Shown one piece after another: positions 7,447-16,574 of a stretch of DNA of 64,000 bases (positions are counted from its first letter, which is position 1; each line of letters starts with the position of its first letter). Below the pieces are notes generated by a model, which saw only the letters and a list, made by a program, of their open reading frames with translations, ran no database searches and had not been told where the DNA came from. The translations under genes and the position numbers were made by a program. Source of the DNA: Rhodococcus sp. IEGM 1409 (GTDB lineage: Bacteria; Actinomycetota; Actinomycetes; Mycobacteriales; Mycobacteriaceae); contig NZ_JASHKN010000007.1 of NCBI RefSeq assembly GCF_030056735.1, positions 259,891 through 323,890 on the forward strand, written 5' to 3'.

Positions 7447-9039
7447 GTGTGTTCCGTTAACAACCCCGCGCCCCAGCTCCCGATCATCGATTCGGGGGCG
7501 TTGACCCGATGCCGCCATCGGGTGCGTCTGGACGGGTTGTTTCCCGGGAAATCGGCTTCGGAACCCGTCGACACCGGAGTGAAGCAGCGCCAGGATGCCG
7601 CGATCGCGAAGCGCGCGGAGATCGCCGACCTGGTGATCGGTGCTGCTCCCGAGCGTTGGGTGAAGATCAACCCCGATCAATCGGCGTCGGCTCAGGCTCG
7701 CGACACTCTGGCTGCCTGTGAGGCCGGCGCGGACCGGATCTGGGGCGCGGTCTTGCCGGTCGAGCGCGATACCGGCCGCAAAGGCCGATGCGAAATGCTC
7801 ATCCGTGACGACGAGGGCGGCGGGTACATCCCCGTCATCGTCGTCAATCACAAGGTGACCGATCCCGGCCAGGGCGCGATCACCTCGGGGCTCTTCGAAT
7901 GGGAGCCAGCGGTCGATCCCAAACGCAAGGTCCGCAGTCAGGTCCGCGATCAGATGCGTGTCGCGCAGGTCTACCGGATGCTCGAGCGTCGCGGGCTGGC
8001 GAGCCCGTCGCTGACGGCAGGCGCGATCGGATACAACGGAGACTGCATCCTCGTCCACGACCTCAGCGCCATTCTCGACGATTACGACGAGCGTTTCGCC
8101 GACCGTATCGCTGTTGCCCGCGGTGAGGTGCTGACGTCTCCTTCACAGGTGAGCGAGTGCAAATCGTGCCCGTGGTGGACCGAATGCAAGCAGGAGTTGG
8201 TCCGCAACCGCGACGTCAGCCTCGTGGCTGTCGGATCGCGAGCCGAGCTTCTGCGCGACGTCGGCTGCAACACGATCGATCAGCTGGCCGCCTGGGAAGG
8301 TGAGCCGCTCGAGGATTGGCCGCACGGAAATTTCGACGACGCAGTCGTGATCGCCAAGGCGTGGTTGGTGGATGCTCCGTTGGTGCGGCGGTTCGAGAAG
8401 ATCTCGGTGACTCGGGCGGACATCGAGATCGACGTCGACATGGAGAGCTATCAGGAGCACGGCGCATACCTGTGGGGAACGTTGCTCAATGTCGGTGGCT
8501 TCTCGATGTATCGAGGATTTGCGACGTGGGATCCGTTGCCGACGCGTGACGAGGCGCGGTCGTTCGCGGAGTTCTGGGGTTGGCTGACGGCGGAGCGCGC
8601 CGCGGCCGCGGCTTCGGGCAAAACCTTTGCTGCATACTGCTATTCGCGTTCGGCCGAGGACAAGTGGTTGTTGGACTCGGCACGTAGGTTTGCCGGTGAA
8701 CCCGGGATTCCGAGCAAGGACGAGATCCGCGAGTTCATCGACAGTCCACAGTGGGTCGACATCTATCAAGCGGTGAGTGATCAGTTCATTTGCCCAAACG
8801 GTAAGGGACTCAAGAAGATTGCCCCCGTCGCCGGGTTCAACTGGCGTGACGCCGAAGCGGGTGGTGAAGCGTCGATGGCGTGGTACCGCGAGGCGGTCGG
8901 CTACGACGGTGAGCCGGACGAGACGCAACGGACACGCATCCTGCAGTACAACGAGGACGACGTCATCGCCACCAAGGTTCTTCGTGAGTGGATGACGGAC
9001 CGCGCGGAGAAGGAAGTTCCACTCGCATCCGAACTCTGA
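7447..9039 (+). CDS. TM0106-type RecB-family nuclease with RNase H-like domain
   Basis: 530 aa from GTG 7447; the frame stays open further upstream but then overlaps the divergent DUF6474 gene. The N-terminal half resembles RecB/Cas4-like nucleases. A cysteine cluster CKSCPWWTECKQE follows, which may hold an Fe-S centre. The C-terminal half has an RNase H-like fold: EIDVDMES is the first acidic motif, YNEDDVIATKVL the last. These traits fit the TM0106 family, predicted nucleic-acid nucleases of unknown pathway. A ggggag box sits 18 bases upstream of the GTG, so the exact start is uncertain. Confidence 0.8.
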   Translation: MCSVNNPAPQLPIIDSGALTRCRHRVRLDGLFPGKSASEPVDTGVKQRQDAAIAKRAEIADLVIGAAPERWVKINPDQSASAQARDTLAACEAGADRIWGAVLPVERDTGRKGRCEMLIRDDEGGGYIPVIVVNHKVTDPGQGAITSGLFEWEPAVDPKRKVRSQVRDQMRVAQVYRMLERRGLASPSLTAGAIGYNGDCILVHDLSAILDDYDERFADRIAVARGEVLTSPSQVSECKSCPWWTECKQELVRNRDVSLVAVGSRAELLRDVGCNTIDQLAAWEGEPLEDWPHGNFDDAVVIAKAWLVDAPLVRRFEKISVTRADIEIDVDMESYQEHGAYLWGTLLNVGGFSMYRGFATWDPLPTRDEARSFAEFWGWLTAERAAAAASGKTFAAYCYSRSAEDKWLLDSARRFAGEPGIPSKDEIREFIDSPQWVDIYQAVSDQFICPNGKGLKKIAPVAGFNWRDAEAGGEASMAWYREAVGYDGEPDETQRTRILQYNEDDVIATKVLREWMTDRAEKEVPLASEL

Positions 9040-9179
9040 GGACTTGATATTTTCAGCCCTGAATCGCCCAAATGTCTGAATTAAGTGAGCAATAGGGGCT
9101 TCTTCGGTTGCAATTGTCGGCCTGTCTGCGACACTGAGTCACATTGACGTCGGCTTTGCGTGCGCGGGAGGCATACCGA

Positions 9180-11559
9180 ATGCTGAGCAGGTTAGCTGCA
9201 TTGAGAACCGACGCGGATCTGTCGGAACTCGAGCGGCGAGACCTGTTTGCTCGCCAAATACTTCAAGTGTCGACCGTGTCGCCACTCGCGAATTTGACCA
9301 ACGTCTTCAGCACGATTGCGTTGCTCGTCTACGTTGTCCCTCCGGGGCATGGGAAATTCCAATTGGTGTGGGGCACTGTGGCCCTGGTAGTAATTCTCAA
9401 TTCAGTGCGCATGTGGATGCCCCGTGTGATGCAGCGGGACAGGTACTCTCCGAAACGCTCGACCTCGCACGACTACTGGATAATGATGGCCGAGACTGTT
9501 GTTCTCGGTGTGCTGCTCACCGTATTTGCTGCGGCCATGCTTCCCGTGATCGACAGCTCCCGGAAACTTGTGCTGATTTCCTCGATCGCCGGAGTGATGG
9601 GCGCCGGCTCTGTTGCACTGTCGACCCTTCGCTCCCTGGGATTGACCTGGATTTGGGTGCACAGCATCGGGCTTCTGATTGTCATCGTGCCCCAATGGAC
9701 TGTCGGGTACCTGGTCCTGTCCTTTCAGCTCGTCACCTATTCGGTGGCCCTTTCGATCAGTGTCGTCTACCTGTCGTCGACGTTCCGAAGCCGTTGTCTG
9801 GCCGAATTTGCTGCGGCAGCCGAACGTCAAACAGTCGAACTGCTTCTCGACGATTTCGAAGGCGGGGCGCGGGACTGGCTGTGGGAAATCGACGTTGACC
9901 GCAAGCTGTCCCACGCTTCACCTCGGCTGGCGCAGGTCACCGGAATTCCCCTGGCGGACTTGCGCGAACGTCCGGTAGAGGCAATTCTGGGCCGGCTCGA
10001 GGTTCAGAAATCCGCGGTCGGCCGCGATGCGATTGCCAGGATCAGCGGACACTTGGAGGGAGTGCTTCCGTTTCGCGACATCGCGGTGCCGGTGCGGGTG
10101 GCTGGGGCCGATCTATGGTGGTCCCTGTCGGGGAATCCGAGGCTTTCGGCAGATAATCTGCTGCTGGGTTGGCGCGGGGTGGGTTCCGACATCACCGAAA
10201 GGTACAAGTACGAGCAGCGGATACTGTGGCTGGCTGCAACGGACGCTTTGACCGGGTTGCCGAACAGGCGATCATTCGGTTCGGAACTGCAATCCGCCGT
10301 CGAGTCCGTCAGGGAGGGGCTCAGGTGTATGTCGGAATTCTCGATCTGGACAACTTCAAATCGGTGAACGACACGCTCGGACATCCGGTCGGCGACAAGC
10401 TGTTGATTCAGGTCGCAGCGAGACTGAGCCGAGCCCTCGAAGGTTCGATGTGCGCGCGGATCGGTGGCGACGAATTCGGGTTGATCGTGCGTCGACGCGA
10501 CGCGACGGCATGGGCCAGGGGCGGGGCGATAGGGGAGCGGTATTCGAGCGCTGCATGCAAGCCTTACGGGATCCGTTTCACATCAACGGAAATCGGATCG
10601 AAATACATGCGACCGTCGGGTATTGCACTGCGCCTTCCGACTCGACTGACGTTGATACCCTGGTGATGTTCGCCGACCTGGCTCTGTACGAAGCGAAGGC
10701 CGCGGGAAAGCGTCGTGTCGGACGATTTTCTCCTTCGTTGCGGGCTCAGGCGAACCAGCGAGCTTCTGCGTTGCAGGAGCTTGGTCAGGCAATCGACTCG
10801 CGGGAGTTCGAACTGTACTTCCAGCCCCAGGTACTGGCCGCGTCCGGTCGAATCATCGGTTTCGAGGCGTTGGTGCGGTGGAATCATCCGACACGAGGTT
10901 TGCTGTCACCGGACCAGTTCATCGGTGTAGCCGAGGAAACCGGCTTGATAGTTCCACTCGGCATTCAGGTACTGCAGATGGCATGCGACGAGGCGATGCG
11001 TTGGTCCTCGGATATCTTTGTCGCTGTCAATGTCTCGCCAACGCAATTGGTTTCGTCCGGGTTCGGTTCGGCTGTCTTGGCGGCGTTGGAAATATCTGGG
11101 CTGCCGAGCAGACGCCTCCAACTCGAAATCACCGAGACCGGTGCTGTGGACGAGTTGGAGATCGAAGAACTGGAACAGCTTCGTTCCGTGGGAATTGCCA
11201 TTTCCCTGGACGACTTCGGAACGGGCTATTCGTCATTCGAGAGCTTGAAGAAACTGCCGTTGGACATCCTCAAGATCGACAAGTCGTTCATCGCCGAGTG
11301 GAACGACGACGACTCGGCAGTGGTGAAGTCGGTGGTAGAGGTTGCCAAGGCGCTGGGCATGCAGTCGCTGGCGGAGGGGGTGGAAACGGCGGAGCAGTTG
11401 CAACTGCTGCGCGACGCCGGGTGTGAAGTGATCCAGGGTTTCTACATCAGCAGGCCTCAGCCGGCCGTGCACGTTGCCCAGTACTTGTCCGCTGCCGTCC
11501 AGGCATCGGGCGAGTTCGTGCATTCGTTCGGCGGCGCCAGTACGCGGGACGGACACTGA
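9180..11559 (+). pseudogene. Membrane PAS-GGDEF-EAL cyclic-di-GMP protein, broken by two frameshifts
   Basis: Start ATG 9180 has a clear GGGAGG (9166-9171) eight bases upstream. Frame 1 gives about six membrane helices, a PAS-like region (DWLWEIDVDRKLSHAS) and the GGDEF start (DALTGLPNRRSFG). Near 10316-10320 the coding potential moves to another frame that carries LDLDNFKSVNDTLGHPVGDK and the intact ARIGGDEFG. Near 10535-10545 it moves again to the frame carrying the EAL domain (EALVRWNHP, DDFGTGYSS, LKIDKSF, EGVET). One added G at each site would restore a 793-aa protein. Both breaks are in G-rich runs, so this is a recent pseudogene, a phase-variable gene or a sequencing error. Confidence 0.75.
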
Positions 11560-11565
11560 CGAGCG

Positions 11566-11598
11566 AAGGGCCGCTGCAAGAAATCTGCAGCGGCCCTT
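11566..11598. terminator. Bidirectional terminator hairpin between convergent genes
   Basis: A perfect 13-bp stem, AAGGGCCGCTGCA at 11566-11578 and its complement at 11586-11598, with a 7-base loop. It lies between the 3' ends of the GGDEF/EAL gene and the SDR gene. Confidence 0.85.
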
Positions 11599-11610
11599 GC
11601 TATTCGATCT

Positions 11611-12378
11611 CTAGCGCGGAGCCATACGGAGAGCGCCGTCCATGCGGATGGTCTCGCCGTTGAGGTAGTCGTGCTCGACGATCATCTGAGCGAGCTGTGC
11701 GTACTCGGACGGCTGACCCAGGCGTGACGGGAACGGGACGCCGGCTTCGAGGCCCTTGCGGTACTCGTCGGTGACGCCCGCGAGCATCGGGGTGTCGATG
11801 ATGCCGGGAGCGATCGTATTGACGCGGATGCCGAACTGCGCGAGGTCACGGGCAGCCGGAACAGTCATGCCGTGCACGCCGCCCTTGGATGCGGAGTAGG
11901 CGATCTGGCCGATCTGTCCTTCGAAGGCGGCAACGGAAGCGGTGTTGATGACAACGCCACGCTGGCCCGACTCGTCGACAGCCTCGGTCTTCGAGATAGC
12001 GTCGGCGGCCAGGCGCATGACGTTGAAGGTGCCGAGCAGGTTGACGGTGATGACCGTGCGGAACAGTTCGAGGTCGTGCGGTCCCTTCTTGGACAGGATG
12101 CGTCCGGCCCAGCCGACACCGGCACAGTTGACGACGATGCGCAGCGGGGAGCCCGACTCGACGATCTGGTTGATCGCTGCTTCTACCTCTTCGCCGCTGG
12201 TCACGTCGGTGGGGATGAGGGTGACGCCGGCGGGGACGTTGTCGCCTGCGCGCTCGATCGACGCGGGCAGATCCAGGCCGAAGACGGTAGCGCCGGCGTC
12301 GGCGAGGCGCTTGGCTGTTGCGGCGCCTAGGCCTGATGCCGCTCCGGTGACCAGTGCTGCGGTTCCCTTGATTTCCAC
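11611..12378 (-). CDS. HSD10-type short-chain dehydrogenase (3-hydroxyacyl-CoA dehydrogenase-like)
   Basis: 255 aa from GTG 12378, with GAGGAG about eight bases upstream. It is a classical SDR: NAD-binding TGAASGLG near residue 11, NCAGVG, and the active-site Ser-Tyr-Lys as INTASVAAFEG plus YSASKGG. Segments such as ASVAAFEGQIGQIAYSASKG, VPFPSRLGQP and NGETIRMDGALRM closely follow 17-beta-HSD type 10 / 2-methyl-3-hydroxybutyryl-CoA dehydrogenases. The likely reaction is NAD-dependent oxidation of a 3-hydroxyacyl-CoA; the exact substrate is open. Confidence 0.88.
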   Translation of the reverse strand: MEIKGTAALVTGAASGLGAATAKRLADAGATVFGLDLPASIERAGDNVPAGVTLIPTDVTSGEEVEAAINQIVESGSPLRIVVNCAGVGWAGRILSKKGPHDLELFRTVITVNLLGTFNVMRLAADAISKTEAVDESGQRGVVINTASVAAFEGQIGQIAYSASKGGVHGMTVPAARDLAQFGIRVNTIAPGIIDTPMLAGVTDEYRKGLEAGVPFPSRLGQPSEYAQLAQMIVEHDYLNGETIRMDGALRMAPR

Positions 12379-12536
12379 TTCGTGTGCTCCTCGAGTTAGC
12401 GATCGGTAAGGCGGTGGTACGTGTCGAGAACCATAACGCGAGGGTGTATGTGAGGGCGAACGCGCGAGACCTGCGACGGGCTGGGTACCTTGGACGCGAG
12501 GTCTGAGAGCAAAGCACCGGACGAGAGGGGACCTGC

Positions 12537-13127
12537 GTGAGCAAGGCGCCTGTGCGTCCCGCCGCTTCTGTCGAGAATTTCGAGCGGTTGCAGCGCGACC
12601 CGCTCTTCGAGGATCTGGCCGAGCTGATCGCGGAGATCCTCTCCTACGCATTCGACGCTCCGGCTGACGTCGAGATCGAACAGTGGACGATCAGTTGCCT
12701 GCCTTCGACCAATCGATCGGCGGAGCGCCATCGATTGTTCACACTCAACATCGGTCCGATGGAGATTCTGAGCGTCGAGTGCCATCTTGTCCGCGGTGAG
12801 CCGATCGAGCACGTCATGTCCGTGTACGTATCCAGTTCGGCATTGGAATCGCGAACCGGCTGCAGCATCGAAGAACTCGATGCCAAGCACGATCTGGTCG
12901 CCATCAGGCGCACGGAATTGGCGTCAGCCGACGGCGACGGGACCGTGATCGACTGCAGTCTCGAGGACTCGGATGCGTTGGAGCAGTTTGCCCTACTGCC
13001 GGTCGACGTGACGACGGTTCGTCCACTCGCGGAGCATCTTGTTGCCAAGGGCAAAGGGCCTTTCCGGCAATATCACAACTCCGGATTTGCCAAGTATGTA
13101 TTGGAAAGGTCGCTCGACCATGGTTGA
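12537..13127 (+). CDS. Hypothetical protein, first gene of a two-gene operon
   Basis: 196 aa from GTG 12537 with GAGAGGGG six bases upstream. It is soluble and acidic, with no signal peptide or membrane segment, and I recognise no family. It has several Cys/Glu positions but no clear metal motif. Its end overlaps the next gene by 8 bp, so the two are translationally coupled and may act together. Confidence 0.7.
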   Translation: MSKAPVRPAASVENFERLQRDPLFEDLAELIAEILSYAFDAPADVEIEQWTISCLPSTNRSAERHRLFTLNIGPMEILSVECHLVRGEPIEHVMSVYVSSSALESRTGCSIEELDAKHDLVAIRRTELASADGDGTVIDCSLEDSDALEQFALLPVDVTTVRPLAEHLVAKGKGPFRQYHNSGFAKYVLERSLDHG

Positions 13128-13770
13128 TCAGTTGCCCATCCGCCTCCCGCGTGTGCTGCGTGACGGGGACGATTCCGGCGCGCTCGACGTGTTGGAGGAA
13201 TACTTCACGCGACCGCTCCGCAAGACGGGTTATCTGCGAACCGGCGCACTGTGGGATTCCTGGGATCCCAGTGGCAATCGCGATCGTGATGCAAACATCT
13301 TCACCGCGGAAGACCTTGTTGCGGTGACGCTTTTGGCGGTGCAGGTTCCGGCTCAGGGAGCCTTCTTCCTGCTCGGCGAGAACAACGCCGAATTGAACCG
13401 CCTTCTGGCCGACGTCGGGCCGGATCGCGATCTGTCGAACGAACCCGACCCTTTCACCCCGGAATCTCCGGTGTGGTGTTTGGAGACGGCGCTTCGAGAG
13501 ATTCACGGCGTCGGACGCACCATGGCGTCCAAGCTCATCGCCCGCAAGCGTCCGAGGTTCTATCCGATCTACGACGACGTCATCGGTCGAGAATTGGGAA
13601 CGAAGTCGGCCCACCTGGAGCCCGTTCGCGCAGCCGTGCGGGAAGACGAGTTGCATAGTCGACTCCTCGACCTACGTGCACGTGCAGGACTCGGCGAATC
13701 CGTTCCGGTCATCAGGGTGTTGGACGTGCTGGCGTGGATGCAGGGGAAGGGATACAAACCGGCGCTCTAG
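13120..13770 (+). CDS. DUF6308-like protein with helix-hairpin-helix motif
   Basis: 216 aa from ATG 13120, inside the end of the preceding gene. The segment IHGVGRTMASKLIARKRPRF reads as a helix-hairpin-helix followed by a basic patch, as in DNA-binding or DNA-repair proteins, and is followed by YPIYDDVIGRELG. I believe this is the DUF6308 family of actinobacteria, whose function is unknown. DNA binding is inference from the HhH-like segment. Confidence 0.7.
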   Translation: MVDQLPIRLPRVLRDGDDSGALDVLEEYFTRPLRKTGYLRTGALWDSWDPSGNRDRDANIFTAEDLVAVTLLAVQVPAQGAFFLLGENNAELNRLLADVGPDRDLSNEPDPFTPESPVWCLETALREIHGVGRTMASKLIARKRPRFYPIYDDVIGRELGTKSAHLEPVRAAVREDELHSRLLDLRARAGLGESVPVIRVLDVLAWMQGKGYKPAL

Positions 13771-13797
13771 CTTTCTTGTCGGTAGGTGGGTCTAGTA

Positions 13798-13813
13798 TCG
13801 AATGTATGTTCGA
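13798..13813. promoter_or_regulatory. Candidate SOS (LexA) box over the DUF222/HNH start codon
   Basis: TCGAATGTATGTTCGA matches the mycobacterial SOS box TCGAAC-N4-GTTCGA at 11 of 12 defined bases. It covers the ATG at 13806. LexA bound here would block transcription of the HNH gene until DNA damage. Confidence 0.65.
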
Positions 13814-15263
13814 TAATGGATTGACGGGCGGTGTGGGCACATCCGTCGATGACGGCCGTCCTGTCGTAGATCCACTCGTGCTGCCGGACATGCTCTTTGC
13901 CACGGCGCAGAGTGAGAACATGCTTGCCGCGCAGAAGGTGCTCGGCGCATCCATGTTGTCGGAGTCGAGATTCAATGCCGAACTCGACGTGTCCGGTGAT
14001 GTCGACAAGGCGTGGCGGATCGCATGCAACGAGATCGCGGTCATGCTTACATGTTCACGTCGTACTGCCGAAGTCCACATCGAGATCGGTGACGCCCTGC
14101 GCGAGTTCCTTCCGCTCACCAAGGCCGCCTTCGCCGCCGGCGAGCTGGACTATGCGCGTGTGCGCAAGATTGTCGACGGACTCACCGGGGCCGACCCCGA
14201 GGCGATCGCAGCACTCGAGCGCCGGGTACTTGCCTCGGCGCACCGTCTTCCTCCCGGGCAGCTGGAGCGCGACATCGAACGTCAGCTCTTTGCCTACGAT
14301 CCGGACGCTGCCGCCGAACGTCGACGGAAGATGCTGGAACACCGCGATGTTCGCACGCGTGCCGACCGTCACGGGCTCGCGCAGTTGCAGGCAACTCTCA
14401 GTGCTAACGAGGCCGTCGAGGCGCTTGGCCTGATCAACGACGCCGCCGGAAGTGTCTGCACTAGCGATCCGCGAAATGTCTCGACCCGTAGGGCCGATGC
14501 GCTGGTCGCTCTCCTGCACGGTGAGAACGGGCTTCGTTGCCAGTGTGGCAGCGAAACGTGCGAGGCTGCATCCACGGAAGCCCAATCAGCTACGTCCTCA
14601 CGTCGGAAGCCGTTGTTGCACATCGTGTGTGATCTGGCGACGCTCCTCGGATTGACGTCAGATCCCGCGAGCATCGACGGGTACGGACCGATCGATCCTG
14701 ATTTTGCTCGCGAACTTGCTGCTGATTCCACCTGGCAGGCTCTGTTTGTAGATTTCCGCGCCCAGGCCGCCGGGAATCGACCACGTCGACAACATGCTCC
14801 GATTGTCCTTCCGCCTGTCACCCGGCCTGATCGCCCGAGCCGCGAACCGAACGGCTGCGGAGATCGAATTCGGGCAATGCAACTGAAGGTGGCGAAAGCA
14901 CCGGACATAGTTCGAAGATCGGATGGGCATGGCGCCCAGCCCGATCCATCTCCCGGTGCGCTGACCTATGCTCCGGGAGCGGCACTGGCCGCGTTGGTTC
15001 GGGCCGTCGACGGTCACTGCCGATTCCCTGGCTGTTCGGTGCCCGCGAACCGGTGCCAACTCGACCACATCACCGAATTTGATCCATCCGATCCGAGACG
15101 TGGTGGGTGGACCATCGCGGGCAACCTCCAGTGCCTGTGTCGTCATCACCATCAGGTGAAGACATACAGGCTGTGGACGCCGGTAATGCTGGAGGATCGT
15201 GCCATTCACTGGACCGACAGCACCAGCGGGTTGACGGCCGTCACGGTTCCGGAGGGGCGCTGA
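13806..15263 (+). CDS. DUF222 / 13E12-type HNH endonuclease-like protein
   Basis: 485 aa from ATG 13806. The N-terminal DUF222 region is helical (residues about 25-330, with DALREFLPLTKAAF, ELDYARVRKIVDGL and LLHIVCDLATLLGL). A C-terminal HNH domain follows (CRFPGCSVPANRCQLDHI, then NLQCLCRHHHQVKT), with two CxxC-like zinc pairs and the LDHI histidine. The family is the multicopy 13E12 REP family of actinobacteria, presumed nucleases. Its start codon lies in a candidate SOS box. The 3' end overlaps the convergent GNAT gene by 23 bp. Confidence 0.85.
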   Translation: MFDNGLTGGVGTSVDDGRPVVDPLVLPDMLFATAQSENMLAAQKVLGASMLSESRFNAELDVSGDVDKAWRIACNEIAVMLTCSRRTAEVHIEIGDALREFLPLTKAAFAAGELDYARVRKIVDGLTGADPEAIAALERRVLASAHRLPPGQLERDIERQLFAYDPDAAAERRRKMLEHRDVRTRADRHGLAQLQATLSANEAVEALGLINDAAGSVCTSDPRNVSTRRADALVALLHGENGLRCQCGSETCEAASTEAQSATSSRRKPLLHIVCDLATLLGLTSDPASIDGYGPIDPDFARELAADSTWQALFVDFRAQAAGNRPRRQHAPIVLPPVTRPDRPSREPNGCGDRIRAMQLKVAKAPDIVRRSDGHGAQPDPSPGALTYAPGAALAALVRAVDGHCRFPGCSVPANRCQLDHITEFDPSDPRRGGWTIAGNLQCLCRHHHQVKTYRLWTPVMLEDRAIHWTDSTSGLTAVTVPEGR

Positions 15264-15792
15264 CTTCGAAGATGATCTCCAGACCGTCTTCTTCGTCCCA
15301 CTGCTCACCGACTTCGTTGAAACCGTACTGGCTGATCAGATTTCGCGATGCAATGTTGTCCGGACTGATGGTCGCGCGAACGATGTGTACTTCGGATTCG
15401 CGACTCGCGACGTCGAGAAGTATCTCGAGGGCGGTTCGTGCGTAGCCCTGTCGTCGAAACGCCGGGTCGATGCGATATCCCATCTCGACCATTCCACGCG
15501 CGTCTGGGCGGCCGTGAAATCCGGCCAACCCCACCGGCGTCGACGTCCGCGTGTCCACGGCGATGCGGGTGATCCAAGCGCTGTCGTGAGGGTTCTCAGA
15601 TATCTGCTTGCTCCGGTAGCGCCATAAGCCCTGGCATTCCTCGCCGAGGAGATAGGGGGTCAGGATTTCGGGTGCGAGTTCCATTGCGAGAGTAGCGTCA
15701 TCGTCACCCAATGCGTGGAGGACTGGTGATGGGACGCGGATCAGTTGAAGTCCGCGTCCGTCGAGTGTCCAGGGTATTTCGGTGACTGTCAC
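15241..15792 (-). CDS. GNAT-family N-acetyltransferase
   Basis: 183 aa from GTG 15792, overlapping the TGA of the TetR gene as GTGA. It shows the GNAT core: MVEMGYRIDPAFRRQGYART supplies the acetyl-CoA pyrophosphate loop (RRQGYA), and SRNLISQYGFNEVGEQWDE supplies the C-terminal strand-helix-strand seen in RimJ/L-like enzymes. The acceptor substrate is unknown. It is cotranscribed downstream of the TetR gene. Confidence 0.85.
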   Translation of the reverse strand: MTVTEIPWTLDGRGLQLIRVPSPVLHALGDDDATLAMELAPEILTPYLLGEECQGLWRYRSKQISENPHDSAWITRIAVDTRTSTPVGLAGFHGRPDARGMVEMGYRIDPAFRRQGYARTALEILLDVASRESEVHIVRATISPDNIASRNLISQYGFNEVGEQWDEEDGLEIIFEVSAPPEP

Positions 15793-16472
15793 AGGTCGGC
15801 GATCGGGGTCGACAGCGTTATGTCGACGCCGATGCTCCGGAGATTGCCGTCGAGAACCTGCCAGATGGAGCGTTCGAGGAATTCGGCGAATTCCGTGCTG
15901 GTCACGTCGGAACCCGGTTGGCTGAGCCAACGGTTCACGCTGACGTCGACCAAGCCGATCACGCCGAAAGCCAACGGCTCCCCCATCTTCGACGGTTTGC
16001 CGCGGCTGGCGAGAATCGCGCCCAACAGGTTTCCCAACTGGACGGCGATGGCTGTCTTCGTTCCGGTCACCACTTTCGAACCGGTAGCCCGGGTGCTCGG
16101 GGAGCCCTTGCCTAAAAAGTGGTGCAGTCGTGGGTATTTCACAATCCAGCGAAGGTACGTGTCGACGGCCCGCGAGATGGCCTCGCCGACGGTGCCCTGG
16201 GGCGTGAGGGTGGGGGTCAGGTCGGTCATCATCATCTCCAGGATGCGGACTCGCAGCTGCTCGTCGAGGTCGGCTCGATCCTTGAAGATCCGGTAGACAA
16301 CGGAACGGGGGACGTCGGCGCGCTCGGCGATTTGTTGGACGCCGACGTCGGCGCCACCTTCGTCGACTGCGTCGAGGGCTGCGTCGAGGATCCGCGCTTT
16401 GCGCTGCTCCTTGTGATCGTTCCAGCGAGTGCTGCGCCCGTCGGGCTGCGCCGACTCGGCTGTTTTTGTCAT
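15789..16472 (-). CDS. TetR-family regulator, divergent from the beta-oxidation-like operon
   Basis: 227 aa from ATG 16472; an in-frame upstream start at 16544 lacks a ribosome site. The N-terminal HTH is clear ([20 protein letters not shown], then [20 protein letters not shown]). The C-terminal ligand domain has [18 protein letters not shown]. TetR proteins beside acyl-CoA genes usually repress them and are released by an acyl-CoA; here the gene diverges from the thiolase operon with an inverted repeat over its promoter. It does not look like KstR. Confidence 0.88.
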   Translation of the reverse strand: MTKTAESAQPDGRSTRWNDHKEQRKARILDAALDAVDEGGADVGVQQIAERADVPRSVVYRIFKDRADLDEQLRVRILEMMMTDLTPTLTPQGTVGEAISRAVDTYLRWIVKYPRLHHFLGKGSPSTRATGSKVVTGTKTAIAVQLGNLLGAILASRGKPSKMGEPLAFGVIGLVDVSVNRWLSQPGSDVTSTEFAEFLERSIWQVLDGNLRSIGVDITLSTPIADL

Positions 16473-16497
16473 AAATCGAACGATACTCACCCCGCCA

Positions 16498-16535
16498 TTG
16501 ACTGGACAAGATGTCTCACATACTTTGGTGGGACA
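16498..16535 (+). promoter_or_regulatory. Sigma-A-type promoter with overlapping TetR-like operator for the thiolase operon
   Basis: TTGACT (16498-16503), a 17-base spacer and TACTTT (16521-16526) form a good -35/-10 pair. The inverted repeat TGTCTCAC (16512-16519) / GTGGGACA (16528-16535), one mismatch between arms, covers the -10. This is the expected place for repression by the divergent TetR protein. Confidence 0.6.
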
Positions 16536-16574
16536 GCGTGTCACACACAGATACCGTTCTCTTCAGGAGTGGCA

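Noticed and set aside
16473..16574. KstR (cholesterol regulator) binding site
   Set aside because: No TnnAACnnGTTnnA motif seen; the TetR protein does not resemble KstR.
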